Assembly: GCA_963966275.1 (NCBI GenBank)
Contig: CAWZYQ010000168.1
Span: 1-7,997, forward strand
DNA: 7,997 bases
Source of the DNA: UBA10427 sp003500135
GTDB taxonomy: Bacteria; Bacteroidota; Bacteroidia; Cytophagales; Cyclobacteriaceae
Reading direction: 5' to 3'
Each line of letters opens with the position of its first letter. The first letter of the stretch is position 1. The translations under genes and the position numbers were made by a program. This document shows, one piece after another, positions 1 to 7,116 of the stretch. Under the pieces are notes generated by a model. It saw only the letters and a list, made by a program, of their open reading frames with translations. It made no database searches and had not been told where the DNA came from.

Positions 1-136
1 GGTCCGACTTTTTGACTTGATCTGACTTGGGTGTCCCAGCGAGGAAAACAGGTGGTACAGGTTTATCAGGGTAAATGACGATATACCCTTATCCTTTTCT
101 GCAGGCCTCTCAATTGGATTGCATGAATGGTAAGCC
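1..136. other. Non-coding or partial edge region downstream of the outer-membrane protein gene
   Basis: No plus-strand frame stays open here. On the minus strand one frame stays open from the window edge past the upstream gene's stop, but it has no ATG, so I do not call a gene. A 6-bp perfect inverted repeat (AGGGTA at 68-73, TACCCT at 84-89, 10-nt loop) lies about 50-70 nt after the stop of the neighbouring minus-strand gene. No T-run follows it on that strand, so it is a poor terminator candidate. The end of the possible operon therefore cannot be fixed from this window. Confidence 0.4.
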
Positions 137-1600
137 TCAGTTGCTATCCTTTTTCAGGTACTTGTCTTCAAGCTTTTTGGCGTAATCTTTAAAAAACGGA
201 ACGGAAAAACTAAAGACGAAGCGCCATCTGCGCCATTTTAGGGTTCCGGTCTCATCCTGATCAAATATGCCGTCATCGCCTTCTTCCGGCATATCAACCG
301 GCCTGTTAAAATTTTGTTTTGCCCCCAGATACGTGGCTCCAAGCGTGATATCTGCTCCTTTCAGGGTCAGTACAATACCACCACCCATATTGTAGTAGTC
401 AGCCCTTATTGTGGAATTGTTAGAGGTTTGTTCGAGTTGAACAAAGCCTACCGCATCGTTCCTGACACTTGAAAAATCGGTGCTGAAACTGGTGTAAGCT
501 GAAATCTTTTCATTGAGGAACCATTCAAATCCTATGCCGGCATTTAGTACCCCTCTGGCTGATTCCACCAGGGAATAGTTAATTACGGTATCCGGATTAC
601 TCTGGATGGCATGGCCGGCAACCTGCATCATACGGTATTGTGGTATGCCTGTGAAGTATTCGGCGCTAATGTGCATTTGATTGGCGCCAATTTTAAATGA
701 GCTTCCAAGCCCCAGCGCCCAGGGGCTTTTGTATTTTAGTTTAATCCCACTCTGATAACTGTTGCCATAAGTGTCTTCTGCCGTTTGTCCCTCAATCCCG
801 GAAAAATACAGTTGGTACCTGTAATTTCCATCACCTTTTAAATTTATACGCGGAGTAGTAAGCGTGATACCCCAGGATGAGTTATCAAATTGGAATGCGG
901 CACCCAGTTTGTATATCAGGCCAAACGTTTCATAGCCAATATTCCTGTTAAAATCGTAAATGGCTACCGAGCCGGCTTCTGAAAGGGCACGAAGCCGAAT
1001 GTCGGTCGAATTTGAAGTATTGTTTATAGATAAAAAACCGGAAGCGCCGAGACTAATAACATCGTTTAAAGCATGAGACCAGGACAATCCGAACCACTCG
1101 TCTTTTGTGGAGGAATTAATGCTGATTTGTCCTTCAAAAACCTCTTCTCCGGGGAAACTCTCAATGATGTCACCTGAGAATTCTTCCCGGTATCCAAAAT
1201 TCAAACCGCCCTTTTGGCGCAACAAAACAGCATAAGCAAACTGATGGTTGGGAAGAAAGCCTAAGTTAAACGTACCTGCCGCCATACTAGGTACTCCCCC
1301 AAAGGAAGATCTTTTGGCATCCGCACTCTGGCCTACGGCATTTTCGATACTTAATCTTTGCCATTCATATACGTCTGCACTGATCAAAAATGCCGGATTA
1401 TCAGTCTGAGATAAGCGGGCAGGGTTGTAAAACACCGCACCCAGGTCTTCTACGCCACCAATTACCGAACCGCTCAACAGCATAGAACGCGTGCCGTACT
1501 GGTTGGTCCAGTAATGTCCTGATTGAGCTTGAAGCTCACATAAAGAAGTTGCTATTAGAAGAGTTAGTGTAGTTATCAGTAAAATTCGGTGGCTTTTCAT
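137..1600 (-). CDS. FadL/OmpP1-like outer-membrane transport protein
   Basis: This is a 487-residue predicted outer-membrane beta-barrel. Residues 1-25 form a signal peptide: basic MKSHR, a hydrophobic stretch rich in Leu, Ile and Thr, then LQA with likely cleavage before Gln26. Cys21 is not in a proper lipobox, so a lipoprotein is unlikely. After the signal, the segment around residues 49-62 (GVEDLGAVFYNPARLS) matches the start of the FadL/OmpP1/TodX family, where an NPA motif belongs to the N-terminal hatch. The rest alternates polar and aromatic residues as barrel strands do, ending in a strand at about 455-470. Family members carry hydrophobic compounds across the outer membrane; the substrate here is unknown. 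It lies 27 nt after the bestrophin gene and is probably the last gene of the same operon. An AGGA-like sequence sits about 5-8 nt before the ATG. Oddly, a charged 17-residue tail follows the last strand instead of a terminal aromatic residue. The barrel call is firm; the exact family is moderately sure. Confidence 0.72.
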   Translation of the reverse strand: MKSHRILLITTLTLLIATSLCELQAQSGHYWTNQYGTRSMLLSGSVIGGVEDLGAVFYNPARLSQTDNPAFLISADVYEWQRLSIENAVGQSADAKRSSFGGVPSMAAGTFNLGFLPNHQFAYAVLLRQKGGLNFGYREEFSGDIIESFPGEEVFEGQISINSSTKDEWFGLSWSHALNDVISLGASGFLSINNTSNSTDIRLRALSEAGSVAIYDFNRNIGYETFGLIYKLGAAFQFDNSSWGITLTTPRINLKGDGNYRYQLYFSGIEGQTAEDTYGNSYQSGIKLKYKSPWALGLGSSFKIGANQMHISAEYFTGIPQYRMMQVAGHAIQSNPDTVINYSLVESARGVLNAGIGFEWFLNEKISAYTSFSTDFSSVRNDAVGFVQLEQTSNNSTIRADYYNMGGGIVLTLKGADITLGATYLGAKQNFNRPVDMPEEGDDGIFDQDETGTLKWRRWRFVFSFSVPFFKDYAKKLEDKYLKKDSN

Positions 1601-1627
1601 TTTCCTATTTTGTTTATCCTACATGCT

Positions 1628-2530
1628 TTACATCAAAACCCCTTTCTCGGGTTGAACTTTTTCCGGTACCTTATCCTGGCCTAGTTGTTGTAAAATATTG
1701 ATCTCTATCGTGCGGGCAATGGAGGTCATTGGGGTATCGGACATTCGGTTTTCAAATGGGTTTTGCATATAAGAAGCGATCTCTTCTATAAGTACGAAAA
1801 CGAAAACCACTATAAAGGTAATAGGGATCACATATACGCCTTCTAACCGGACAATACTCAATGGAAATAACAGCGCAAATATGCCAATTGAAAGAACAGT
1901 GAAGGAGCTGTATTGAATAGGGAATACTGTGTTCTTAATCCTTTCGCACATGCCCATGGCATCGCAAAGCCTGGCAATGGTGGTGTCGATACGGGATTGT
2001 TGTACAGTGTCCAACCACCCTTGATCAACACAAATTTTAAGTTTGTGCTGCATTTGATCCAGGATTGCATTGGGGATATTTTCTTTGTTCTTTAACTGTT
2101 CTGTCTCCGCTTTAGTGAGGAACTCTCGTATTTCGGGTTCAATCTCAATATTTCTCAGGTGATTTTTATGGGCATGCACCCATGCAATTTGAAGTCTGGC
2201 TACTTCTCTGGTCATTTCATTTTGTTGGGTTTGGTTTTGATCGAGAAAACCCATGAATTGCCTGACCAGTGTACGGCTGTCATTCACGATAGCCCCCCAT
2301 ATTTTACGGGCTTCCCACCACCTTTCATAGGCGGCATTTGTTCGGAAACCCAGAAGCAAGGATATGGCCGTTCCTAAAACTGTGGTTACCGCCAACGGTA
2401 CATCAAGCTTAGTGGTGTCAATAATTTTAGTCAGAAAATAAACAATGGTAGAATAAATAAGCGTGGCTAAAAGAAGCCACCATATAGTTCTGAATAACGA
2501 TCTAAATGAAAAAGTGTGTTTGATATACAT
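1628..2530 (-). CDS. Bestrophin-family (RFP-TM) anion channel protein
   Basis: This is a 300-residue inner-membrane protein of the bestrophin/UPF0187 family (E. coli YneE type), whose members form pentameric ion channels. Diagnostic blocks are visible: FRTNAAYERWWEAR at residues 62-75, CERIKNTVFPIQY at 195-207, and the acidic and NPFEN region (EE at 249-250, NPFEN at 257-261, DTPM at 265-268). Hydrophobic segments lie near 17-34, 44-61, 210-226 and 231-249, with a long soluble helical part (about 85-200) between the two pairs, as in the family. Length is normal for bacterial members. The usual proline in the KNTP block is valine (Val202); I believe this also occurs in other Bacteroidota members, but cannot check. 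Eukaryotic bestrophins conduct chloride, and a characterised bacterial one was reported to be cation-selective, so the ion is open. It lies between the symporter gene (64 nt upstream) and the outer-membrane protein gene (27 nt downstream). No Shine-Dalgarno is seen; the start was chosen because the family's N-terminal helix follows directly. Confidence 0.93.
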   Translation of the reverse strand: MYIKHTFSFRSLFRTIWWLLLATLIYSTIVYFLTKIIDTTKLDVPLAVTTVLGTAISLLLGFRTNAAYERWWEARKIWGAIVNDSRTLVRQFMGFLDQNQTQQNEMTREVARLQIAWVHAHKNHLRNIEIEPEIREFLTKAETEQLKNKENIPNAILDQMQHKLKICVDQGWLDTVQQSRIDTTIARLCDAMGMCERIKNTVFPIQYSSFTVLSIGIFALLFPLSIVRLEGVYVIPITFIVVFVFVLIEEIASYMQNPFENRMSDTPMTSIARTIEINILQQLGQDKVPEKVQPEKGVLM

Positions 2531-2594
2531 TGTTTATGCTCGGCATAGGTTTAAGTCCGATTAATTTACTCAAAAAGGGCATGGTTAAAAAGGA

Positions 2595-3554
2595 TTATTT
2601 ATTTCTTAAGCCAAATTTCTGTGCCTTTATACTGACCACGATCAACTGAAAAGCATGGTAGATCATGATCGGTACCAACATCAACCCCGCCTGGGGCAAA
2701 TCGTGAAACAGAACACCGGCAAAAACAGAACCATGTACCAACGATTTTTTGGAACCGCAAAACAAAGCAGTTATCCGGTCGGCCGTATTGAATTGCATTG
2801 ACTTACTTAAATAATTCGAAATACCATAAACCCCATAAAACAAAAGAATGGCAATGATGGCCACACTGATCAGGGCAAGTAAGTTGATACTTTCAAAAAT
2901 CCCCTTGTTAAATGAATCGCTGAAGCTGTTGTAAACAATTAACAGGATAATCGACTTATCGAAAAGCGATAATCGTGATTTGTTTTTGGATGCCCATTTT
3001 CCCCAGTATCGATTTAAAATGACCCCCAAAAATACAGGCAGCAAAACCTGCAATGCCAATTGTACCACAATATGCGAAGCGTCAAAAGAACCTCCATATT
3101 TGCCAATAAATACACTCATCCACAATGGAGTGAGGAATATGCCAATTAATCCGGAAATACTGGCATTGAAAATGGCAGCCGGAATATTGCCTTTGGCAAT
3201 GGATACCATCACCACGGAAGATGATACCGTAGAGGGTAGCGCCGCCAAAAAGAACAGCGCCAGCCATAACATTCGGTACCTGTCGTCAGGCAAAAACGGA
3301 AGCAGGGCAATGATATACAAAGGGAAGATGAAAAAGGTGGTAAATTGGATCAGAATATGGAGTTTCCAGTTTCTAAGGTCGTGGAACAATTGGCTCAGGT
3401 TGAGCTTAAGGCCATAGAAAAAGAATATACCTGCTATGCCAAACCTGCTGATTTCGTGCAGAGGAAGATATTGGTCAATTTGAGGAATAAAATAGGCAAA
3501 GGCAATGCTTGCTAAGAGCGCTGCTATGAATGGGTCTAACTTTAATTTACGCAT
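2595..3554 (-). CDS. SBF-like (YfeH-type) bile acid:sodium symporter family protein
   Basis: This is a 319-residue polytopic inner-membrane protein of the bile acid:Na+ symporter superfamily, SBF-like branch (PF13593 type, like E. coli YfeH). It has about nine or ten hydrophobic helices over its whole length and almost no soluble domain. Two conserved re-entrant or crossing-helix regions are recognisable: PSTVSSSVVMVSIAKGN at residues 107-123, and FCGSKKSLVHG at 265-275 followed by PIMIYHAFQLIV at 295-306. In relatives of known structure these regions hold the sodium and substrate sites. Related proteins move organic anions with sodium; the substrate here cannot be read from the sequence. I chose the ATG at 3552-3554 (MRKLKLDPF) over a TTG one codon upstream, because ATG is the stronger start and the Arg/Lys-rich N-terminus fits a cytoplasmic end. 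It starts 40 nt after the stop of the GH63 gene and is followed by the bestrophin gene 64 nt later, so co-transcription is likely. Confidence 0.9.
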   Translation of the reverse strand: MRKLKLDPFIAALLASIAFAYFIPQIDQYLPLHEISRFGIAGIFFFYGLKLNLSQLFHDLRNWKLHILIQFTTFFIFPLYIIALLPFLPDDRYRMLWLALFFLAALPSTVSSSVVMVSIAKGNIPAAIFNASISGLIGIFLTPLWMSVFIGKYGGSFDASHIVVQLALQVLLPVFLGVILNRYWGKWASKNKSRLSLFDKSIILLIVYNSFSDSFNKGIFESINLLALISVAIIAILLFYGVYGISNYLSKSMQFNTADRITALFCGSKKSLVHGSVFAGVLFHDLPQAGLMLVPIMIYHAFQLIVVSIKAQKFGLRNK

Positions 3555-3570
3555 CAAAAAAAATATAATT

Positions 3571-3578
3571 CAAAGATA
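3571..3578 (-). promoter_or_regulatory. Candidate Bacteroidota -7 promoter element before the symporter gene
   Basis: On the minus strand this reads TATCTTTG, an exact match to the Bacteroidota -7 consensus TAnnTTTG, ending 16 nt before the ATG of the symporter gene. No matching -33 TTTG is seen at the usual spacing and the implied leader would be very short. It may only be a chance match inside the intergenic AT-rich stretch. If real, the symporter, bestrophin and outer-membrane protein genes could be expressed separately from the GH63 gene. Confidence 0.22.
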
Positions 3579-3594
3579 TTCAGCCGGACATCAA

Positions 3595-6312
3595 TCAGAA
3601 GCCTCTTTTCTTTTTCGACATCACTGCCTGGTCAAGTCCACCTTTAAGTACTGCTTTAGGATGGATCGCTTCAAATGTGGCCATTAACATTGCAAGGTTG
3701 GCCGTCCAGCCGGTTTGATGACTGGCCCCCAGTCCTTCACCGGTCTCAGCCTGAAAATATTCGTAAAACAAAATATATTGATTCCAGTGAGGGTCATTCT
3801 GAAATTTCCCATGATGACCATACAGTGGTCTGCGACCATTTTCATCGGGCAGAAATATACTTAGTAACCGGCCTGAAATTTCTTCCGCTATTTCATAGAG
3901 GTTAAGAATGTTGCCCGAACCTGTCGGATACTCAATGGTAAACTCATTGCCATAATAGCTGAACAGGTTGATCAGCGATCTTATGATCAATACATTGGTG
4001 GGGAACCAAACAGGGCCCCTCCAGTTGGAGTTGCCTCCAAACATGGCCGAATCGGATTCTCCGGGCAGGTAGGCTACGGTATGAACTTCGCCTTCCCACT
4101 CAAATTGATAGGGGTTTTCCTCGTGGTATTTTGACAATGAACGTATGCCGAATGGTGAAAGGAATTCGGACTCATCCAGCATTTTATGTAGTACATTCCT
4201 GAGTTTATCCTCATCCAGAATGGCCAGTAACCTTCTGCCGTTCACTCCAGGTGTGCTGGGGCAGGCGATATTCCGGGTCAGCTTTTCATGTTGTTCCACG
4301 AGGTCATTAAACCTTGCCTTTAGACGGGGAAGCTTGTCGAGGGTGCTTTTTTCAATTACAATGGCGGCACATAATGGCAGCAGGCCTACCATAGAACGAA
4401 TTTTTATCCGTGTAGCATGCCCATCGGGAAACCTCAATACATCGTAGAAAAACTGGTCTTCGGGATCCCACATTTCATCCTGGTGATCACCCACCCGGTC
4501 CATCGAACCGGCAATCTTTAGAAATTGCTCCAGGTAATATAGTACTTCATCCTCGTAGGCAGTGTCGTGTGCTGCAAGTTCTGTAGTGATCTGGATCATA
4601 TTCTGAGCATACAGCGCCATCCATGCCGTTCCATCCGACTGTTCAAGATACCCACCCGTTGGTAGTTTTTCACTTCTGTCAAATACACCAATGTTATCCA
4701 TTCCGAGGAATCCACCCTGGTAAACTTCAATGCCTTCTTTACTTTTTAAATGGCTCCACCATTCGAAATTCCCCTTTAGCTTTTCAAAAGCTGTTTTCAA
4801 AAATTCCAGGTCTTCCTTTTTGTCGCCTATGTTGCGATCAAGTCGGTATACCGCCCGTACGGCCCAGGCATGAACGGGTGGGTTGACATCGTTAAAATTC
4901 CATTCATAGGCGGGTAGTTGCCCGTTAGTGTGCATATATCGGTCATCGAGAAAAAGCAATAACTGCTTTTTGGCAAATTCAGGATCTACCAGTACCAGTG
5001 ATGCGGTATGAAATGCCAGGTCCCAAACCGCATACCAGGGGTACTCCCACTTGTCGGGCATGGATATGATATCCGCATTTTTCATATGCTTCCAATCCAC
5101 ATTTCGGGTCTGGGGATAAACGCAGTCTTTTTCTTTCAGCCATGATTCCACATCGTAGTTGTAGAATTGCTTGGTCCAGAGTAAGCCGGCAAATGCCTGG
5201 CGCATGATGGACTGGTCGTCTTCCGGTAGTGACTTCGGGATGATATGCTTATAAAAAAGATCAGCTTCCTTCTTACGCATTTTAAAAGTTTTTTTGAACG
5301 CTTCGCCGAAGGCGTTGCCTTTGTTTTCTTTCGACAGTCTTAAACGAAACGTTTTACTACTATGCGCCGGTACCACTTCATTAATGTAAAAGGCAGCCTT
5401 TGTGCCCTTTTTTTGTGGATTTACAGCTTCAATTTCTTTGTTGACGATGTACCTGTTGATACCGTCTTTGGGGTACCGGGTTTGATTGGGTAAATGAAAA
5501 AGCCTGGCATAGTTGGTTTCATTTTCAACGAATAACGGTTCAGCCTTGCTTTCTGAATATAGCGTATAAGGACCCAATTCATTATGATCGGCCCTTATTG
5601 TATCAACCCCATCGACTTCAACACTTTCCAATTGGCCCTTGTACGGTGAAGTGTCAATTCCTGTCCATGTATTGCGAAACCAAATTGTGGGTAGCACATG
5701 TATAGGCGCTGCTTTGGACGCCCTGTTATGAACCTCAATTTCTACAAGAATATCAAACCCACCGGCTTTTGCATAGCGGATATCAATATCAAAATAGGCA
5801 TCCTGATCGAAAATACCCGTGTCAATCAGTTCAAATTCGCGATCATTCATACCTCGCCCGGCATTTGCCTGCACCAGGGTTTCATATGGAAATGGTTCTT
5901 GCGGGTATTTGTATAAATAGTGCATGTAAGAATGCGTGGGCGTGTTATCCAGGTAATAATAGTACTCTTTCACATCCTCGCCATGATTGCCCTGCCGGTT
6001 GGTAAGCCCAAATAACCTTTCTTTAATAAATGGATCGGCCCCATTCCAAAATGCGACGGAAAAACAGAGTTTTTGTTCATTATCAGAAATGCCGGCAATT
6101 CCATCTTCTCCCCATCGATAGGCCCGCGAAAGGGCTTGTTCGTAGCTAAAGGCTTCCCAGGCTTCTTCATGGTCACTGTAATCTTCGCGAACGGTTCCCC
6201 ATTGGCGTTCACTCAAATAGGGCCCCCAGAACTTCCATGGGGATTTATCATTCATCGAAGTCAGCAGTCGTTCGCGTTCGGGGTTGGGGTTGAGTGGGTT
6301 GAGGTTAAGCAT
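3595..6312 (-). CDS. Glycoside hydrolase family 63-type glucosidase, large bacterial form
   Basis: This 905-residue protein belongs to the GH63/MGH1-like clan, alpha-glycosidases with an (alpha/alpha)6 barrel that includes eukaryotic processing alpha-glucosidase I and bacterial glucosidases. The N-terminal part (about 1-330) is beta-rich and has the hallmark WGPYLSERQWGTVREDYS (29-46) and YRWGEDGIAG (65-74). The barrel (about 350-880) holds WYAVWDLAFH (426-435), MDNIGVFDR (538-546), CPSTPGVNGRR (684-694), NSNWRGPVWFPTN (761-773) and FYEYFQAETGEG (849-860). By analogy with GH63 and GH37 enzymes, Asp431 is the likely general acid and Glu851 the likely base; this is inferred. There is no signal peptide or membrane segment, so it should act in the cytoplasm on an internal alpha-glucoside or oligosaccharide of unknown identity. 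The ATG at 6312 is preferred over Met20 because ERERL (12-16) is, as I recall, conserved in homologues ahead of the WGPYLSER block. The C-terminus is short and basic (KKKRGF). Its 118-nt leader is the longest gap in the minus-strand block, so it probably heads the operon. Confidence 0.93.
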   Translation of the reverse strand: MLNLNPLNPNPERERLLTSMNDKSPWKFWGPYLSERQWGTVREDYSDHEEAWEAFSYEQALSRAYRWGEDGIAGISDNEQKLCFSVAFWNGADPFIKERLFGLTNRQGNHGEDVKEYYYYLDNTPTHSYMHYLYKYPQEPFPYETLVQANAGRGMNDREFELIDTGIFDQDAYFDIDIRYAKAGGFDILVEIEVHNRASKAAPIHVLPTIWFRNTWTGIDTSPYKGQLESVEVDGVDTIRADHNELGPYTLYSESKAEPLFVENETNYARLFHLPNQTRYPKDGINRYIVNKEIEAVNPQKKGTKAAFYINEVVPAHSSKTFRLRLSKENKGNAFGEAFKKTFKMRKKEADLFYKHIIPKSLPEDDQSIMRQAFAGLLWTKQFYNYDVESWLKEKDCVYPQTRNVDWKHMKNADIISMPDKWEYPWYAVWDLAFHTASLVLVDPEFAKKQLLLFLDDRYMHTNGQLPAYEWNFNDVNPPVHAWAVRAVYRLDRNIGDKKEDLEFLKTAFEKLKGNFEWWSHLKSKEGIEVYQGGFLGMDNIGVFDRSEKLPTGGYLEQSDGTAWMALYAQNMIQITTELAAHDTAYEDEVLYYLEQFLKIAGSMDRVGDHQDEMWDPEDQFFYDVLRFPDGHATRIKIRSMVGLLPLCAAIVIEKSTLDKLPRLKARFNDLVEQHEKLTRNIACPSTPGVNGRRLLAILDEDKLRNVLHKMLDESEFLSPFGIRSLSKYHEENPYQFEWEGEVHTVAYLPGESDSAMFGGNSNWRGPVWFPTNVLIIRSLINLFSYYGNEFTIEYPTGSGNILNLYEIAEEISGRLLSIFLPDENGRRPLYGHHGKFQNDPHWNQYILFYEYFQAETGEGLGASHQTGWTANLAMLMATFEAIHPKAVLKGGLDQAVMSKKKRGF

Positions 6313-6344
6313 GTTTTATTCAGGTTTATGAGCAACATCGGCGC

Positions 6345-6363
6345 TTACATGATAATCATTTTA
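6345..6363. promoter_or_regulatory. Fur-box-like palindrome upstream of the GH63 gene
   Basis: The central 11 nt (ATGATAATCAT, 6349-6359) are palindromic and identical to the centre of the classical 19-bp Fur consensus GATAATGATAATCATTATC. Over all 19 positions 13 match, with the left flank unmatched. It lies 33-51 nt before the GH63 start codon, a reasonable operator position. Fur binding is inferred only. AT-rich intergenic DNA produces such matches by chance, and Bacteroidota Fur sites may differ from the E. coli consensus. Confidence 0.3.
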
Positions 6364-6375
6364 ACCGATATAATA

Positions 6376-6383
6376 TAAATTTA
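6376..6383 (-). promoter_or_regulatory. Possible -7 promoter element for the GH63 gene
   Basis: TAAATTTA is self-complementary and matches 7 of 8 positions of the Bacteroidota -7 consensus TAnnTTTG on the minus strand. It lies inside an almost GC-free tract (about 6368-6393) some 64 nt before the GH63 start codon. No convincing -33 element accompanies it at normal spacing. If it is used, the Fur-like palindrome at 6345-6363 would lie just downstream of the transcription start. Confidence 0.2.
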
Positions 6384-6398
6384 AATAATTAATGGTGA

Positions 6399-6416
6399 TT
6401 TGGTACTTATACCAAA
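6399..6416. repeat. Perfect 7-bp inverted repeat between the YdeI-like and GH63 genes
   Basis: TTTGGTA and TACCAAA flank a 4-nt loop (CTTA). The repeat begins 15 nt after the stop of the YdeI-like gene and ends 87 nt before the GH63 start. It could fold as a small hairpin or be a dimeric operator. On the minus strand the T-run lies before the hairpin rather than after it, so it does not look like a normal intrinsic terminator. Confidence 0.45.
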
Positions 6417-6430
6417 AAAAGGATTGACCA

Positions 6431-6952
6431 TTACTTCAATTTATTTTGTTGGTTGTATTTCTTGATCAATTGATTCAGTACTTTAAAGTCAAGGTTGCCC
6501 TGGCAGGTTGAGAGATGCCCGGCTATGGCAAGTACTTTATTGATTTGGCTCTTTTCGCTTTTCACACTGTTCACGATAAAGATCAGGTTGCGTTGCCTGC
6601 CTTTGGTAAGGCTGTGGAAGATTTCATTCACCTCGGGATCCTGATCAAGCATCGATTGCAATGGCTGGGGCATCGGCATTCCATAATCCGATTGATCTGC
6701 TTCAAGTTCTATCAGTACTTTGGCTCCCTGGCTTATGCCGAGCTTTTGCCTGTTGGCTTTATTGATCAGAATATAGGTGCACCCATCGATGTGCAGTAGG
6801 GCGCATTGCTGGATGAGCTTATTATTGATCTTGCATATGACACGGGTTTGATTGCGCTCCCGAAAACTTTGGGCAATATTTTCTGGGATGGGAAAATGAT
6901 AACCCCAAATGTCAGACTGGAAGCGTTCGAGGGTTGTGTTAAATGTGGCCAT
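6431..6952 (-). CDS. YdeI/OmpD-associated family protein with DUF1905 domain
   Basis: This is a 173-residue soluble protein with no signal peptide or membrane helix, so presumably cytoplasmic. The N-terminal part (about 5-95) fits DUF1905, a small beta-barrel domain: the WGYHFPIP block at 16-23, ARG/CYS-containing strand around 37-50, and the ending LEADQSDYGMPMP at 83-95. The C-terminal part (about 100-165) fits the bacteriocin-protection, YdeI/OmpD-associated helical domain, with LTKGRQRNLIFIVNS at 115-129 and a helix of lysine-rich character (about 131-147). The two-domain order and length are normal for this family. Its biochemical role is not established; the name comes from Salmonella and E. 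coli links to OmpD and polymyxin resistance, which need not apply here. It lies 118 nt upstream of the GH63 gene in the same direction, with regulatory-looking sequence between, so it may be a separate unit. The ATG at 6952 places the family's N-terminal strand at the start. Confidence 0.85.
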   Translation of the reverse strand: MATFNTTLERFQSDIWGYHFPIPENIAQSFRERNQTRVICKINNKLIQQCALLHIDGCTYILINKANRQKLGISQGAKVLIELEADQSDYGMPMPQPLQSMLDQDPEVNEIFHSLTKGRQRNLIFIVNSVKSEKSQINKVLAIAGHLSTCQGNLDFKVLNQLIKKYNQQNKLK

Positions 6953-7116
6953 TTATAAATATAACAGAAGTATAATGAAACCCGAAGATTGAGGAATGAA
7001 TTTATGTAAGTCAATTTTCCAATGCGAAATATCAGCAAAAAGGTTTCTAAAATGCCTTCTGATTTGTATATTAAAGGACTAACGAAAATTGATTTTCAAC
7101 TTAAAACCAACACATC
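6953..7116. promoter_or_regulatory. Divergent intergenic region between the YdeI-like and dodecin genes
   Basis: These 164 AT-rich nt must contain the promoters of both flanking genes. I could not identify a convincing TAnnTTTG and TTTG pair for either. A 9-bp inverted repeat (TCAATTTTC at 7011-7019, GAAAATTGA at 7084-7092) spans most of the region, and the second arm is part of a local palindrome (GAAAAT-TG-ATTTTC, 7084-7097) that lies 20-33 nt before the dodecin start. These could be operator half-sites. Neither start codon has a Shine-Dalgarno sequence, as is usual in Bacteroidota. Confidence 0.4.

Noticed and set aside
68..89. AGGGTA/TACCCT stem-loop as terminator of the minus-strand operon
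   Set aside because: The stem is only 6 bp with a 10-nt loop, and no T-run follows on the minus strand.
1..136. A minus-strand open frame at the left edge as the start of a further gene
   Set aside because: It has no ATG after the preceding stop, no ribosome-binding signal and no recognisable protein sequence.
2535..2547. A small hairpin (TATGC-TCG-GCATA) just before the bestrophin start
   Set aside because: Five base pairs with a 3-nt loop are easily found by chance, and it has no T-run or known operator likeness.
2980..3417. A 145-codon open frame on the plus strand inside the symporter gene
   Set aside because: It is antisense to a complete, well-recognised membrane protein gene, its translation has no family likeness, and its composition is what an antisense frame of a hydrophobic gene produces.
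3555..3557. A TTG start for the symporter, one codon before the ATG
   Set aside because: It adds one methionine only; the adjacent ATG is the stronger and more usual start.
6253..6255. Internal Met20 as the start of the GH63 protein
   Set aside because: The ERERL segment before it is, as I recall, conserved in large bacterial GH63 homologues, so the upstream ATG is preferred.
6073..6378. A 101-codon plus-strand frame across the start of the GH63 gene
   Set aside because: It is antisense to the conserved GH63 N-terminus and its product is not protein-like; the GH63 reading is strongly supported by conserved motifs.
6766..7038. A 90-codon minus-strand frame overlapping the start of the YdeI-like gene and running into the intergenic region
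   Set aside because: It is out of frame with the DUF1905 domain, which is clearly encoded in the other frame; no family resemblance was found.
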